This document shows, in pieces, positions 32,960-42,092 of a DNA stretch of 64,000 nucleotides. The DNA comes from Limnohabitans sp. B9-3 (GTDB taxonomy: Bacteria > Pseudomonadota > Gammaproteobacteria > Burkholderiales > Burkholderiaceae_C). Location of the stretch: the NCBI RefSeq assembly GCF_002778325.1, contig NZ_NESI01000002.1, positions 310,001-374,000 on the forward strand, read 5' to 3'. How positions within the stretch are numbered: position 1 is the first letter of the stretch; every line of letters begins with the position of its first letter. Made by a program: the position numbers and the translations under genes. The notes under the pieces were generated by a model. It saw only the letters and a program-made list of their open reading frames with translations, was not told where the DNA came from and did no database searches.

Positions 32960-34615
32960 TCATGCTCCCAGAAGTTGGGCGAGGACCGCCTCCGCTTGGG
33001 TGTCCTCGTGGCCGCGCCAAGCCACGATTTGGTCGGGTCGAATCAAGGTCAGTGGGGCTTCGTACAGCTTCAGCAGGTCGTTGCTGGTGTGGCGCACGAC
33101 TTTGAGGTCGATGCCTTTTGATTGGGCTGCCAACGCGAAGGCGTGGGTTTCGGTGGGTTCTGCGCCCAACACCAGCAGGGTCCATTCAAAGTTGAACGTG
33201 TCAAACAACGAACGTCCGTCTGGCAACCAAGCGTGGGGCGGGCGTCCACCTGGCGTGGCGCAGGGGGTGTAGGTGTTGGCGGCGTCGGGCGGGGCCGTGG
33301 TGCCGTCGCTCACGATGATGGGGCTGCCGTCGTAGCGCCCGCCAAAGGTCACGCCGGGAATGTTGAATTCGCGGCGCACATGGCCGTTCAGGTAGTCCGA
33401 GGCTAGCGCACGGGCCTGCTCGCCCTGCGGGTTGTGGTCTTCCAATTCGGGGGCGGCTTCAAACAAACCAATTGAGTCGGCAAACTGTCGGGCGTAGCCC
33501 GTGTTGCGCAGGGCCAAGGGTTGGCGTTCGCGTTCGTAGCTGTCTAGCAAGGTGGCAGGGGCTTGGCCCTTGAGCACGCTGGCCAGTTTCCAGCTCAAGT
33601 TGACGGCGTCTTCGACGGCGGTGTTGTAGCCCAGACCCCCGGTGGGCGTGAACAGGTGCGCGGCATCGCCGCCTAAAAAGATGCGGCCTTTCTGGAACGA
33701 CTCCGCCACCAGCGCATGGCCAGCCAGCCAAGTGGCCATCGACAAGATGTCTATGTCGATCTCCTGCCCAAAAGCTTGCGAGAACAAACGCCGTGCATCG
33801 GCCTCGGTCAGCGCGTCGGTGGCAGCGTCATCGGCCATTTGGATGTGAAAGGCGAACTCGCTCACGCCATCCACCGACATGATGAAGGCGCGCAATTCGG
33901 GGTTGACCACCACGTACATCCACGCACGGTCGTTGGGGTTGCGGGCATAAAAGTCGGGAGCTTTGAGGTACACCGCTAGCATCTTGCCGCCCATGAATTT
34001 GCGCTTGAAACCAGTGGCGCCACCCCAAGCAATACCCAACTGGCTGCGCACAAAACTGCGTGCGCCATCGGCACCGATCAGGTAGGCCGCATTCACCTGA
34101 ACCGGCTCGCCGCCGTCCACCGCTTGCACCACGGCTTCAACACCTGTGCCCAAGTCGCTGAAGCGCTTGAGTTGCCAGCCGTAGCGCATCTCGACGCTGG
34201 CCTGTTGTTGGGCATGGTGGTGCAGGCAAACCTCGACATATTTTTGCGAAACGCGGTGCGGCAGCTCGGCCGCACTCCACGAGCCCGACATGTTTTTGAC
34301 CGCCTGCGGTGCCGCTGCTGCCGTGGGCAAACGCAAGCGCGCCAGTTCGGTGCCTGCAAAGCGGGTCAGGTAAGCGATGTCGGTCGGGTGATCGGGCGGC
34401 AAGCCCATGCTGCGGATTTCGTGTGCAAAGCCCAGACGCCTGAAATGCTCCATGGTCCGCGCCTGCGTCGCGTTGGCTTGTGGATTGAAAGCGGTGCCGG
34501 GCTTGGCATCTACCAGCAAGCAGCGGATGTTGCGTCGACCTAGCTCGATCGCCAGCATGAGGCCGCAGGGCCCGCCGCCTGCGATGAGCACATCGATGGA
34601 GAGCGTCGAGGTCAA
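32960..34615 (-). CDS. FAD-dependent aromatic-ring hydroxylase (MhpA/PheA type)
   Basis: 551 residues. Group A flavin monooxygenase motifs: GGGPCGLMLAIELGRR (FAD, about 12-27), the DG motif YLIGADGARSFVR, and GRIFLGGDAAHLFTPTGGLGYNTAVEDAVNL (FAD ribityl and closing motif). C-terminal domain (about 400-551) is the thioredoxin-like type found in phenol and resorcinol hydroxylases. It would hydroxylate an aromatic acid or phenol with NAD(P)H and O2. Monocistronic; 249 bp upstream hold its promoter and the terminator hairpins of the preceding operon. Confidence 0.9.
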   Translation of the reverse strand: MTSTLSIDVLIAGGGPCGLMLAIELGRRNIRCLLVDAKPGTAFNPQANATQARTMEHFRRLGFAHEIRSMGLPPDHPTDIAYLTRFAGTELARLRLPTAAAAPQAVKNMSGSWSAAELPHRVSQKYVEVCLHHHAQQQASVEMRYGWQLKRFSDLGTGVEAVVQAVDGGEPVQVNAAYLIGADGARSFVRSQLGIAWGGATGFKRKFMGGKMLAVYLKAPDFYARNPNDRAWMYVVVNPELRAFIMSVDGVSEFAFHIQMADDAATDALTEADARRLFSQAFGQEIDIDILSMATWLAGHALVAESFQKGRIFLGGDAAHLFTPTGGLGYNTAVEDAVNLSWKLASVLKGQAPATLLDSYERERQPLALRNTGYARQFADSIGLFEAAPELEDHNPQGEQARALASDYLNGHVRREFNIPGVTFGGRYDGSPIIVSDGTTAPPDAANTYTPCATPGGRPPHAWLPDGRSLFDTFNFEWTLLVLGAEPTETHAFALAAQSKGIDLKVVRHTSNDLLKLYEAPLTLIRPDQIVAWRGHEDTQAEAVLAQLLGA

Positions 34616-34776
34616 GTGGTACGCCGCGTTTTAGCTTCAGCGCCCAAGTGGGTGGTGGTGCCATTGCCTGACGAGGCGAAAGCCAAGCCCAAGCCGGGGA
34701 GCGAGCGATGGATGGAAGTTTTCAAGGGATATCTCCTCGGCGGCATGATGCTGTCTGAAGAAATACTAATCCATAA

Positions 34777-34815
34777 AAATCGAGCCGATTTCGAGCGCGT
34801 TCTATAAAACGCGCT
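34777..34815 (-). terminator. Tandem hairpins after the minus-strand operon
   Basis: Read on the minus strand: AGCGCGTT/AACGCGCT (34808-34815 with 34794-34801) followed by AAATCG-GCT-CGATTT (34791-34777) and TTAT. The second stem runs into a T-rich end. They lie 50 bp after the oxygenase stop at 34865. Confidence 0.55.
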
Positions 34816-34864
34816 TAGGCGACAGCGGCTGATGTGTGTGGGCTTGCCTTTGTGGCGGGCTGCT

Positions 34865-35671
34865 TCAATCTTGCCCGTACATGATGTTGATGCGGGCCAC
34901 GTATTTGGAGGTTCCTATACCGACTTGGCGTCCTTCATGCACCACCGAGTGCGGACCAAAGCCATGTCTGAAAAACACGGCCGAACCTTTGCGGGGCAAT
35001 ACATCGACTGCGCTGCCGTCTGGTCTGAACAGGCGTGTGCAACCACCGCTGACCCCATCTTCGGGCCCATTCAGGTACAAGACCATGGTCAACCGAGACC
35101 GTAAGGTGTCTCCCCATTGCAGCATCTGACTGCGGTCTTCGCTCAGGCTGTAGCCTGGCCATTCCCCATCCACGTGACGGTTGAAGACATCGCTGGCGTC
35201 GTAGCGGTACATGTTCAGGCGTTGGCTCAACAGTCCATACAAGGGTTGACCATCGACCGAGGCAGGTAGCAGGTGCATCATGCGGCTCATCATGGGGTCG
35301 AGCATGTGTTCATCGGCCACCCAATGCACCGATTTGTTCATACGCATGCCGGGTGGGGTCGAGATGCCGGGGGCTTCATCGCGGTAACCCAGCCGTTCGC
35401 TGGCGGTGACCAGAGCATCGGCCTCTTCACCGCTCAGCACATCCTCGATGACAAACGCCAACAGGCCACCGAGTTCGATGTCGGTGCGAACGGGTTTGAG
35501 TTCGGTTTGCGCTTTGAACTGCAGAGCGCGCGGGCTGCTGGCAAAGGCATGAATGGGCGTCATAGGTACAACGCCACCCATGGGCAAAGAGCCGGGCAAG
35601 TGGGCGACGGCCCAATGTTCGGGCCATACTTGGTTGGCGTTGGGGGTCACATCGTTGGTCATACTTACCAT
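34865..35671 (-). CDS. Prolyl-4-hydroxylase-like Fe(II)/2-oxoglutarate oxygenase
   Basis: 268 residues from ATG 35671; ATG 35662 is equally possible and both overlap or abut the preceding stop. P4Hc fold: iron ligands H166 and D168 (FNRHVDGEW), a later His in VVHEGRQV (H245) and the 2-oxoglutarate lysine in TSKYVARI (K256). The sequence before about residue 70 has no recognised domain. Bacterial relatives hydroxylate proteins or small molecules; target unknown. Last gene of a seven-gene minus-strand run and joined to the glyoxalase gene by overlap. Confidence 0.82.
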   Translation of the reverse strand: MVSMTNDVTPNANQVWPEHWAVAHLPGSLPMGGVVPMTPIHAFASSPRALQFKAQTELKPVRTDIELGGLLAFVIEDVLSGEEADALVTASERLGYRDEAPGISTPPGMRMNKSVHWVADEHMLDPMMSRMMHLLPASVDGQPLYGLLSQRLNMYRYDASDVFNRHVDGEWPGYSLSEDRSQMLQWGDTLRSRLTMVLYLNGPEDGVSGGCTRLFRPDGSAVDVLPRKGSAVFFRHGFGPHSVVHEGRQVGIGTSKYVARINIMYGQD

Positions 35672-36090
35672 TGCCCCACGTTGGGCATCGCGATCCAAGG
35701 CTGCGCAGGGGGCAGGGGGGCACCATGTTGCAGCAATTCAATCGAGATGTTGTCCGGCGAGCGCACAAAGGCCATGTAGCCGTCACGGGGCGGCCTCAGA
35801 ATCTGCACACCGTGGTCTTGCAGCCGGTGACAGGTGTCGTAAATGTTGTCGACGGCATAGGCCAGATGGCCAAAGTTGCGTCCACCGGCATAGCCGGTTT
35901 CGTCCCAGTTGTGTGTCAGTTCGACTTGGGCTTGGGTGTTTCCTGGAGCCGCTAAAAAGACCAAGGTGAAACGTCCAGCCGCTACCTCTTGTCGACGCAA
36001 TTCCTGTAGTCCAAGGGCATCGCAATAAAAGCGAAGGGAGGCATCAAGGTCGCTGACCCTGACCCTGACCATGGTGTGCAGGTATTTCAT
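35665..36090 (-). CDS. Glyoxalase I-like metalloenzyme
   Basis: 141 residues from ATG 36090 (MKYLHTM); the frame extends upstream across the cytochrome gene and is not credible there. The four metal ligands of glyoxalase I are all present: H (YLHTMVRV), E (QVELTHNW), H (NFGHLAYAV), E (ISIELLQ). It is a compact one-domain enzyme that would isomerise a hemithioacetal or cleave a related adduct. A second, longer glyoxalase I lies 320 bp upstream with the cytochrome between, an unusual doubling. Confidence 0.82.
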   Translation of the reverse strand: MKYLHTMVRVRVSDLDASLRFYCDALGLQELRRQEVAAGRFTLVFLAAPGNTQAQVELTHNWDETGYAGGRNFGHLAYAVDNIYDTCHRLQDHGVQILRPPRDGYMAFVRSPDNISIELLQHGAPLPPAQPWIAMPNVGQW

Positions 36091-36109
36091 GGTGGTGTGA
36101 AAGAAGGTT

Positions 36110-36412
36110 TCATTTGGCTTGAAGGATCCACTGTGCCAGCTTTTGGGTGTCGGCTGCAGGCAGATGGGCGTGGGGCGGCATGGCCATGTCTCCCCACTTG
36201 CCTTGACTGCCAGCGCGGATGCTTTGGTTGACCAGCGACTTGGCATCGGGTTTGTCTGCGTATCGAGCCGCAACTTCTTTGAACGAGGGTCCCACCAAGG
36301 TGCTGGCGACCGCATGGCACCCCAGACAGCCACTTTTGCGGGCGAGTGCTTCATTGGACAAACAGTGGCTAGACCAAAGCGTGGTTGCCATCAGTAAAAG
36401 GGCGACTCGCAT
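36110..36412 (-). CDS. Monohaem class I cytochrome c
   Basis: 100 residues. Signal peptide of about 19 residues (MRVALLLMAT... HCLSN), one CxxCH haem site (C29, C32, H33) and an axial Met in AMPPHAH (M78), matching cytochrome c551-like electron carriers of the periplasm. It is the likely electron acceptor for an exported dehydrogenase; the GMC/Tat-small-subunit pair upstream in the same strand is the obvious donor (inference). Confidence 0.88.
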   Translation of the reverse strand: MRVALLLMATTLWSSHCLSNEALARKSGCLGCHAVASTLVGPSFKEVAARYADKPDAKSLVNQSIRAGSQGKWGDMAMPPHAHLPAADTQKLAQWILQAK

Positions 36413-36949
36413 TCAACGTCCAAGGTGTTTGAGTAAATCGGGCTGGACGATTTCAATCCAGTAGCCATCCGGGTCTTTGATGAAGGCGACATCTTTCATC
36501 TTGCCTTGATCGGGCCGTTTGACGAAGGTCAGTTGGTTCTCGTCAAACCAGGCCACGGCGGCGGCTAAGTCGGGCACCGAAAAACAGAGGTGGCCAAAGC
36601 CTTGAGGCTGGGCGTTGCCATCGTGGTATTTGAAGTCCGGATCATTTTCCGTGCCCCAGTTGTGGGTCAACTCCAAAATCCCGCGTTGGCTGAACGTCCA
36701 AGCTGTGCGTTCACCGTCGTCTTGTGGCGCGCTTTCGCCATCGGTTTGTCGGTGTAAGAAGTACAGCGAAAACTTCATTTCTGGGAAGTCCAGTTTGCGC
36801 AGTACTTGCATGCCCATGACACGGGTGTAGAAGTCCAAGGAGATTTGTGGATCTTTGATGCGCATCATGGCGTGGTTGAACACAAAACCGCGGGTCGCTT
36901 CGGAGGGCACAGCGCTCACGCCAGGGTAGCTTTCGGTATGGAATGTCAT
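36413..36949 (-). CDS. gloA: Lactoylglutathione lyase (glyoxalase I)
   Basis: 178 residues from ATG 36949 (MTFHTESYPG). Full glyoxalase I pattern: H in FNHAMMRI, E in ILELTHNWG, H in FGHLCFSV and E in GYWIEIVQP, and the longer insert TENDPDFKYHDGNAQP typical of the GloA form with Zn or Ni. Converts the glutathione hemithioacetal of methylglyoxal to S-lactoylglutathione in the cytoplasm. The cytochrome gene follows immediately (stop at 36413, cytochrome start at 36412). Confidence 0.88.
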   Translation of the reverse strand: MTFHTESYPGVSAVPSEATRGFVFNHAMMRIKDPQISLDFYTRVMGMQVLRKLDFPEMKFSLYFLHRQTDGESAPQDDGERTAWTFSQRGILELTHNWGTENDPDFKYHDGNAQPQGFGHLCFSVPDLAAAVAWFDENQLTFVKRPDQGKMKDVAFIKDPDGYWIEIVQPDLLKHLGR

Positions 36950-37038
36950 GGCTAACTTTGAAGGCAAAAAATGATGAGAACGAGTTGTTGCACCCAGGGC
37001 CTGTGAAGCACCCCAGGTACGTGCAGTGAAGAGTTGAA

Positions 37039-37413
37039 TTACCTGCCCACTGCGGCCAGGGCTTTTGGGGCGGCGATGGCCTCCCCACTTCTGGCGGCAA
37101 TGGCTGTCACAACCTGTTGCGTGGGTGGGTTGAGTTGCTTTTCGAGGCGCAACATGGAGCGGTGCAAGTAGCGCATGCTGGTGACCCGCAAGAAGGAGGC
37201 GAAGTTGGGCACCTCCCCCCGATGCTCCAAAATTTCCTCGTGAAACTTGGCAATCAGGGCGTTGGTGGTACAGCCTTCTTCTTCGGCCATTTCGGCCAAG
37301 ATGTCCCAGACCATGTTTTCCAGCCGGATGCTGGTCAACACGTTTTTGATGCGCACCGTGCGTGAGCGTTGCTCATACTGAATCGGATCGGCTTTGACGA
37401 AATATTCACACAT
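37039..37413 (-). CDS. Ribbon-helix-helix domain protein
   Basis: 124 residues from ATG 37413 (MCEYFVK), chosen for the AGGAG site 7 bp upstream. Residues 15-80 match the RHH_4 family: SRTVRIKNVLTSIRLENMVWDIL, EEEGCTTNALIAKF, then NFASFLRVTSMRYL. The first strand would contact DNA as a dimer. The Ala/Pro-rich tail is probably flexible. It lies between the GMC and glyoxalase genes on the same strand and may regulate this run. Confidence 0.8.
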   Translation of the reverse strand: MCEYFVKADPIQYEQRSRTVRIKNVLTSIRLENMVWDILAEMAEEEGCTTNALIAKFHEEILEHRGEVPNFASFLRVTSMRYLHRSMLRLEKQLNPPTQQVVTAIAARSGEAIAAPKALAAVGR

Positions 37414-37466
37414 GGTGGGCTCCTGCATCAAGAACGGTCTGGGACATATTTGACATGCACTTCAGA

Positions 37467-39035
37467 TCAGAGTGCTTTTTCGGTCATCAATTTGGCGATT
37501 TGGTCAGCCTGGCGAATGGCCAGGGTGACGATCGTCAAGGTGGGGTTTTCCGCGCCGCCAGTGGTGAACTGACTGCCGTCACTCACGAACAAGTTGCTGA
37601 TGTCGTGCGATTGTCCCCATTTGTTCACGACGCCATCTTCGGGGCGTGCGCTCATGCGACAGGTGCCCATGTTGTGGGTGGACGGGTAGGGCGGCGTGCG
37701 GAATGTTTTGATGGCGCCGGCTGCGCCATAGATACGCTCGGCCTGTGTGAAGGCGTGGTTACGCATGGCGATGTCGTTGTCGTGGTCATCAAAGTGGACG
37801 TTGGGCGCGTAGTTGCCGTATTGGTCTTTGACGTTCGTATTGAGCGTGACGCGGTTGGTTTCACGCGGCATGTCTTCACCCACCAGCCACATGCCGGCCA
37901 GGTTGGTGTAATGGTCCATCCACCAGGCAAATTCAGGGCCCCAGCCGCCGGGGTTCAGGAAAGCGGCCATGAAGGGGATGCCCAGCGAGAGGGTTTCGAG
38001 TTCGTAGCCGCCCACAAAGCCTCGGCTGGGGTTGTGTGCGGCTTCGTCGCGCACGATGCCGGCCATGGTGGTGCCGCGGTACATGTGGACTGGGTTCTTG
38101 AAGGCGGCATACACCGAGCCGGTCATGTGGCGCATGTAGTTGCGGCCCACCTGGCCCGAGGAGTTTGCCAGGCCGTCCTTGAACTTGCTGGACTCGGACA
38201 TCAAGAGCAAACGAGGCGTTTCGATGGCGTTACCGGCTACACAAACCACGCGGGCTTTTTGGCGCTGTTCCTTGCCGTCCTTGTCGAAGTACACCACGCC
38301 GGTCACTTTGCCTGCGGCGTTGTGCTCGATGCGGGTGACATGCGACTGCGGGCGCAACTCAAAATTGCCGGTGGCTTCGGCCTTGGGAATTTCGGTGTAC
38401 AGGGTGGACCATTTGGCACCGCTCTTGCAACCCTGAAAGCAAAAGCCCAGCTGCAAGCAGCGGCCACGACCGTCACGCGGCTGGCTGTTGATGGCCATAT
38501 TGCCGGTGTGCACTTCTTTGTAGCCGAGCTTGGTGGCCCCCGCATGCATGACCTTGAAGTTGTTGTTGCCGGGCAGGCCAGGGATGCCGTTGGTGCGGGT
38601 CACGCCCATTTTGTTTTCGGCTTTGGCGTAGTAGGGGGCCAGCTCGTCCAGCGTCACGGGCCAGTCGAGCAGGTTGGCACCGGCCACATTGCCGTAGACT
38701 GATTTGGTGCGGAACTCATGCTCCTGAAAGCGCAGCGAGGCACCGGCCCAATGGGTGGTGGTGCCGCCCACGGTTTTGCAGATCCAGGCAGGCAGACCGG
38801 CAAAGTCTTTGGCGACGCGCCAGGAGCCTGAGGTGGTGCGGGCATCGAGCCAAGCCAGTTGGCTGAAGGACTTCCACTCGTCGTTGATGAAGCTCGATTG
38901 CGATTGGCGTGCGCCCGCTTCGAGCGACACCACCTTGATGCCTTTTTGGCAGAGTTCGTTGGCCAATGTGCCACCGCCTGCGCCTGAACCAATGATGACG
39001 ACCACGGAGTCGTCGTTGTAATCAAATTTAGCCAT
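37467..39035 (-). CDS. GMC-family FAD oxidoreductase (gluconate-dehydrogenase-type large subunit)
   Basis: 522 residues. FAD motif IIGSGAGGGTLANEL (about 14-28) and the C-terminal GMC features GTCRMS, FVSDGSQF and ENPTLTIVTLA. No signal peptide: like gluconate 2-dehydrogenase large subunits it is probably carried across the membrane by the Tat signal of the neighbouring small subunit. Oxidises a sugar acid, polyol or alcohol in the periplasm and passes electrons to cytochrome c. Starts 49 bp after the small-subunit stop. Confidence 0.88.
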   Translation of the reverse strand: MAKFDYNDDSVVVIIGSGAGGGTLANELCQKGIKVVSLEAGARQSQSSFINDEWKSFSQLAWLDARTTSGSWRVAKDFAGLPAWICKTVGGTTTHWAGASLRFQEHEFRTKSVYGNVAGANLLDWPVTLDELAPYYAKAENKMGVTRTNGIPGLPGNNNFKVMHAGATKLGYKEVHTGNMAINSQPRDGRGRCLQLGFCFQGCKSGAKWSTLYTEIPKAEATGNFELRPQSHVTRIEHNAAGKVTGVVYFDKDGKEQRQKARVVCVAGNAIETPRLLLMSESSKFKDGLANSSGQVGRNYMRHMTGSVYAAFKNPVHMYRGTTMAGIVRDEAAHNPSRGFVGGYELETLSLGIPFMAAFLNPGGWGPEFAWWMDHYTNLAGMWLVGEDMPRETNRVTLNTNVKDQYGNYAPNVHFDDHDNDIAMRNHAFTQAERIYGAAGAIKTFRTPPYPSTHNMGTCRMSARPEDGVVNKWGQSHDISNLFVSDGSQFTTGGAENPTLTIVTLAIRQADQIAKLMTEKAL

Positions 39036-39083
39036 GTCAATCCTCTGTATGCGTTATTAGATAAGTTCGCTTCAATGCGGCGA

Positions 39084-39710
39084 TCAGCCCATGAAGGGGG
39101 GTGGGCTGGCTTCTTTGGAGGGTGCGGGCAACCATTTCAGGTCTTGGAAGCCGCGTGTGATGTAGCCACCTTTTTCCCAAGCTGATCCGGGATAGCCAAA
39201 TGCCGCATAGGCCATGTCGTTGTCGTACAGAGAGGTGACACACTGGCCACGCACGGTGGCAAAGAAGGCGGTTCCTTCCATGCTCAGCACCAGCTCGTAT
39301 TGCTGCTTGGCACTGGCCTTGGCGAAGTTGCCGCCGGTGGATTTGTTGAGGTAGGCCACACCGTCTTGGATCATCTTGGCGGCGCCTGCGTCACCTGCGG
39401 CTTTGGCGTCCAGGTCTTTGGAGAGCAGGGCGTACACCGCATCGGGTAATTTTTTATGCGGGAACAAAACACGGCCCATGGCCATCAGGATTTGTCCCTC
39501 GGCGGTGGTGAGCTTTTTCAGCTCCAGCGCCCAAGCCGTTGAGGGCGCCAAGCCAGCGAGCAAACTGCCTGTGGCTAGGCTGCCAAACAGCAGGCCCGAT
39601 CCCTTGAGGAAATCGCGCCGTGCCAAGGGCAAGTTGACCTTGCGGACAACGCCGCTTTCTTCGTCGCAGCCAGGGGCTTCGACATTTTGTGTGATGGGTA
39701 TGACGCGCAT
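39084..39710 (-). CDS. Gluconate 2-dehydrogenase subunit 3-like protein with Tat signal
   Basis: 208 residues from ATG 39710, preceded by CGGAGG. A twin-arginine signal ARRDFLKGSGLLFGSLATG begins near residue 31, later than usual because of a 30-residue leader. The mature part contains LTTAEGQILMAMGRVLFPH, typical of the small subunit of membrane-bound FAD dehydrogenases. It co-exports the GMC subunit. First gene of the minus-strand run 39710 to 34865; the 153 bp upstream carry its promoter. Confidence 0.85.
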   Translation of the reverse strand: MRVIPITQNVEAPGCDEESGVVRKVNLPLARRDFLKGSGLLFGSLATGSLLAGLAPSTAWALELKKLTTAEGQILMAMGRVLFPHKKLPDAVYALLSKDLDAKAAGDAGAAKMIQDGVAYLNKSTGGNFAKASAKQQYELVLSMEGTAFFATVRGQCVTSLYDNDMAYAAFGYPGSAWEKGGYITRGFQDLKWLPAPSKEASPPPFMG

Positions 39711-39863
39711 AGTGCCTCCGATGGTTTTGAATGTCTTTGCAGGTGCTGCAAAGTACAAATCCAGTATTTCATCGGAGCGCTCAGAGCGGGTGATAGCAGG
39801 CTACTTACAAACCCAAAAAGCCTCAGGGTTTACGCTGGGAAACAGTCGCTTAGTTGACTGATG

Positions 39864-40802
39864 TCAACGCTTCTTGGGCTTACGCACGGTCTTCTTTGTT
39901 TTCTCAATCGCCTCTTTGCGCACCGCCCGCTCGGCATCGGCTTGCTTGCCTTCTGCCAGCCAACCCGCAAATTGCTCAGGCGTTTCTAGCGTGACGCGAC
40001 CCATCGCGGCCGTGCGGAAATCGTGAATCACGATGTGCGCTGTTTTGGTGGTGTTGATGCGGCCACCGCTTTGTACCGCGCCGCGTTTGCGGCCAATGGC
40101 GTCCAGCATGTCTTCATCGGTGTGGCTGGCCACGTCGTCGATGTTGTAGCGTTGGTGCAGCACCTCAGGGTAATGAGGTATGAGGTAGTTGAGCAGCTCC
40201 AGCGCGACGGTTTCTTCGTCAAACGCGTTCACGCCAATCGCACCGCTGGCGGCCAAGTTGAAACCGCTTTGCTCGACGATGATGCGCGGCCACAGCACGC
40301 CTGGCGTGTCGTACAAATAAAAGTCATCGGCCAGCGCGATGCGTTGCTCGGTTTTGGTCACACCCGCTTCGTCGCCCGTCTTAGCGGCGCGTTTGCCTTT
40401 GAGCGTGTTGATGAGGGTGGACTTGCCCACGTTGGGTATGCCACAAATCAACACCCTCATGGGTTTGACCATGCCGCCACGGTTGGGCGCGAGTTGCTGG
40501 CACGCATCAATCAGCGCTTTGGCCGGCGAGGTCATGCTGGTGTCTAGCCCAATGGCGCGCACGCCGGGCATGGCGTTGTAGTGGGCTAGCCAAACCGCCG
40601 TGCGGGCAGGATCGGCCAAGTCTTGTTTGCTCAGGATCTTGAGGGCGGGCTTGCCTTTGATCAGCTCGGCCAACATGGGGTTGGCGCTGGAGCCCGGCAA
40701 GCGGGCGTCGAGCATTTCGATGACGACGTCAATCTCTTTGATGCGCTCTCCAATCGCTTTGCGCGTGAGGTGCATGTGTCCGGGGAACCATTGAATCGCC
40801 AT
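39864..40802 (-). CDS. ylqF: Circularly permuted ribosome-biogenesis GTPase YlqF/RbgA
   Basis: 312 residues. Permuted order G4-G5-G1-G3: the G4-like KILSKQDLAD (about 55) precedes the P-loop GIPNVGKST (about 118) and the G3 DTPG (about 164). N-terminal QWFPGHMHLTRKAI is diagnostic of YlqF. Needed for late large-subunit assembly. The basic tail (KTKKTVRKPKKR) may bind rRNA. Two weak hairpins (39809-39831 and 39853-39868) lie around its stop and could end its transcript. Confidence 0.9.
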   Translation of the reverse strand: MAIQWFPGHMHLTRKAIGERIKEIDVVIEMLDARLPGSSANPMLAELIKGKPALKILSKQDLADPARTAVWLAHYNAMPGVRAIGLDTSMTSPAKALIDACQQLAPNRGGMVKPMRVLICGIPNVGKSTLINTLKGKRAAKTGDEAGVTKTEQRIALADDFYLYDTPGVLWPRIIVEQSGFNLAASGAIGVNAFDEETVALELLNYLIPHYPEVLHQRYNIDDVASHTDEDMLDAIGRKRGAVQSGGRINTTKTAHIVIHDFRTAAMGRVTLETPEQFAGWLAEGKQADAERAVRKEAIEKTKKTVRKPKKR

Positions 40803-40867
40803 AAAGAGCCGCTACTGACCGAGGGGTGAAAGGGTGTGATTGTCGGTCACCTCCGTGGTTGTGGTTT

Positions 40868-42091
40868 TCAAATCACTTTGTTTGCTTTAAGTAAAGCGAG
40901 TTCGCTTTCACTGAGGTTTATGGCGGCATAAAAATTTTCATTGTGTTCACCTCGATGTGGACCTGTGTGAGGGGTGGGCAACTCTTTCCCCACAAACCGA
41001 GGCACGATGCAAGGTGCTTTGACGCTGCCAAGGTCCGAGTCTGGCAAATCAATCAATGCCTTTCGCGCCATGAAGTGCGGATCTTGCGCTGCCTGGGCAA
41101 TCGAGTTGACACGGCTGTAAGGGGCCTCTTGTGCATCCAGTTGCAGCATCACATGCGCAATCGGGTGCTTTCCACACCAAGTGGCAATTTCTTGGTCCAG
41201 TTCGACGAGATGGCGTGTTCTTTCGAGATTGTTGGTAAAGCGTGGATCGGTCAGCAAGTCGGTTCGATCCATGGCTTTACAAATGCGCTCGAAAATCGGA
41301 TTGCCAGTGCCCACGATGGTGATCCATTGGCCATCCGCCGTTTCAAATACATTGGACGGGGCGGTGTAAGTGGCCCGAGAGCCACTGCGTTGCCTGACCA
41401 TATCCATGAACTGCATTTCAGCGGCCAAGGGGTCGAGCAATCGAAATAAAGCTTCAGTGGCCGCTAAGTCGATCTCGCAACCTTTGTACTGCGCTGGTGA
41501 TGTTCGCGCGCGTTCTGCCAACGCAGTTGAAATAGAGAATGCGCCGAACAACCCCGCAATCGCGTCCCCCAAGGGGTAGTTCATGTGCTGAGGTGGGCCG
41601 TCGGCCTCACCCGTCAAATGTGTGAAACCGCTCATGGCTTCAAAAACTCGCGCAAAGCCTGGGCGCTTGGCATAGGGGCCCGTTTGGCCAAATCCAGTCA
41701 AGCGCAAGACGATCAAATTTGGGTTGTGCGCGTGCAAGGTGGCGATATCCAAGCCCCATGCATCCATCGTGCCGGTGCGGAAGTTTTCGATCAGCACATC
41801 AAACTGCGGCAACATGCGCAGGAGCAAGTTGCGCCCTTGCGCTTGGCGAACATCGAGCGTGATGCCTTGCTTGCCTCGGTTGGCCACTTTCCAAAATAGC
41901 TCGTGCCCTTGCCACACAGGTGCCAATGAACGTAAGGCGTCGCCGCCTTGGGGTAGCTCGACTTTGATGACTTCGGCACCCATATCTGCACACAACGTGC
42001 CTGCCAAAGGTGCGGCCACCACGGTGGCAAGATCCAAAATGCGCACACCGCGCAAGGGCCCTTGGGAGGGCGTATCGGTGGAGGCAGTCAC
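40868..42091 (-). CDS. CaiB/BaiF-family CoA-transferase (class III)
   Basis: 407 residues from GTG 42091, one base after the upstream receptor stop; the longer open frame above overlaps the receptor gene. Family motifs: GVRILDLATVVAAPLAGTLCADMGAEVIKVE at the start, NRGKQGITLD, and the catalytic Asp in PLGDAIAG (D176). Transfers CoA between an acyl-CoA and a carboxylic acid. Third gene of the operon with an acyl-CoA dehydrogenase and a Bug receptor, so it likely activates the imported acid. Confidence 0.88.
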   Translation of the reverse strand: MTASTDTPSQGPLRGVRILDLATVVAAPLAGTLCADMGAEVIKVELPQGGDALRSLAPVWQGHELFWKVANRGKQGITLDVRQAQGRNLLLRMLPQFDVLIENFRTGTMDAWGLDIATLHAHNPNLIVLRLTGFGQTGPYAKRPGFARVFEAMSGFTHLTGEADGPPQHMNYPLGDAIAGLFGAFSISTALAERARTSPAQYKGCEIDLAATEALFRLLDPLAAEMQFMDMVRQRSGSRATYTAPSNVFETADGQWITIVGTGNPIFERICKAMDRTDLLTDPRFTNNLERTRHLVELDQEIATWCGKHPIAHVMLQLDAQEAPYSRVNSIAQAAQDPHFMARKALIDLPDSDLGSVKAPCIVPRFVGKELPTPHTGPHRGEHNENFYAAINLSESELALLKANKVI

Positions 42092-42092
42092 C

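Noticed and set aside
37455..38702. Long plus-strand frame of 415 codons
   Set aside because: It lies antisense to the GMC dehydrogenase gene and its translation is low-complexity Val/Gly/His/Ala-rich.
39809..39868. Strong terminator after ylqF
   Set aside because: Two short stems exist (AAACCC/GGGTTT and GTTGAC/GTCAAC) but neither is followed by a T run on the minus strand.
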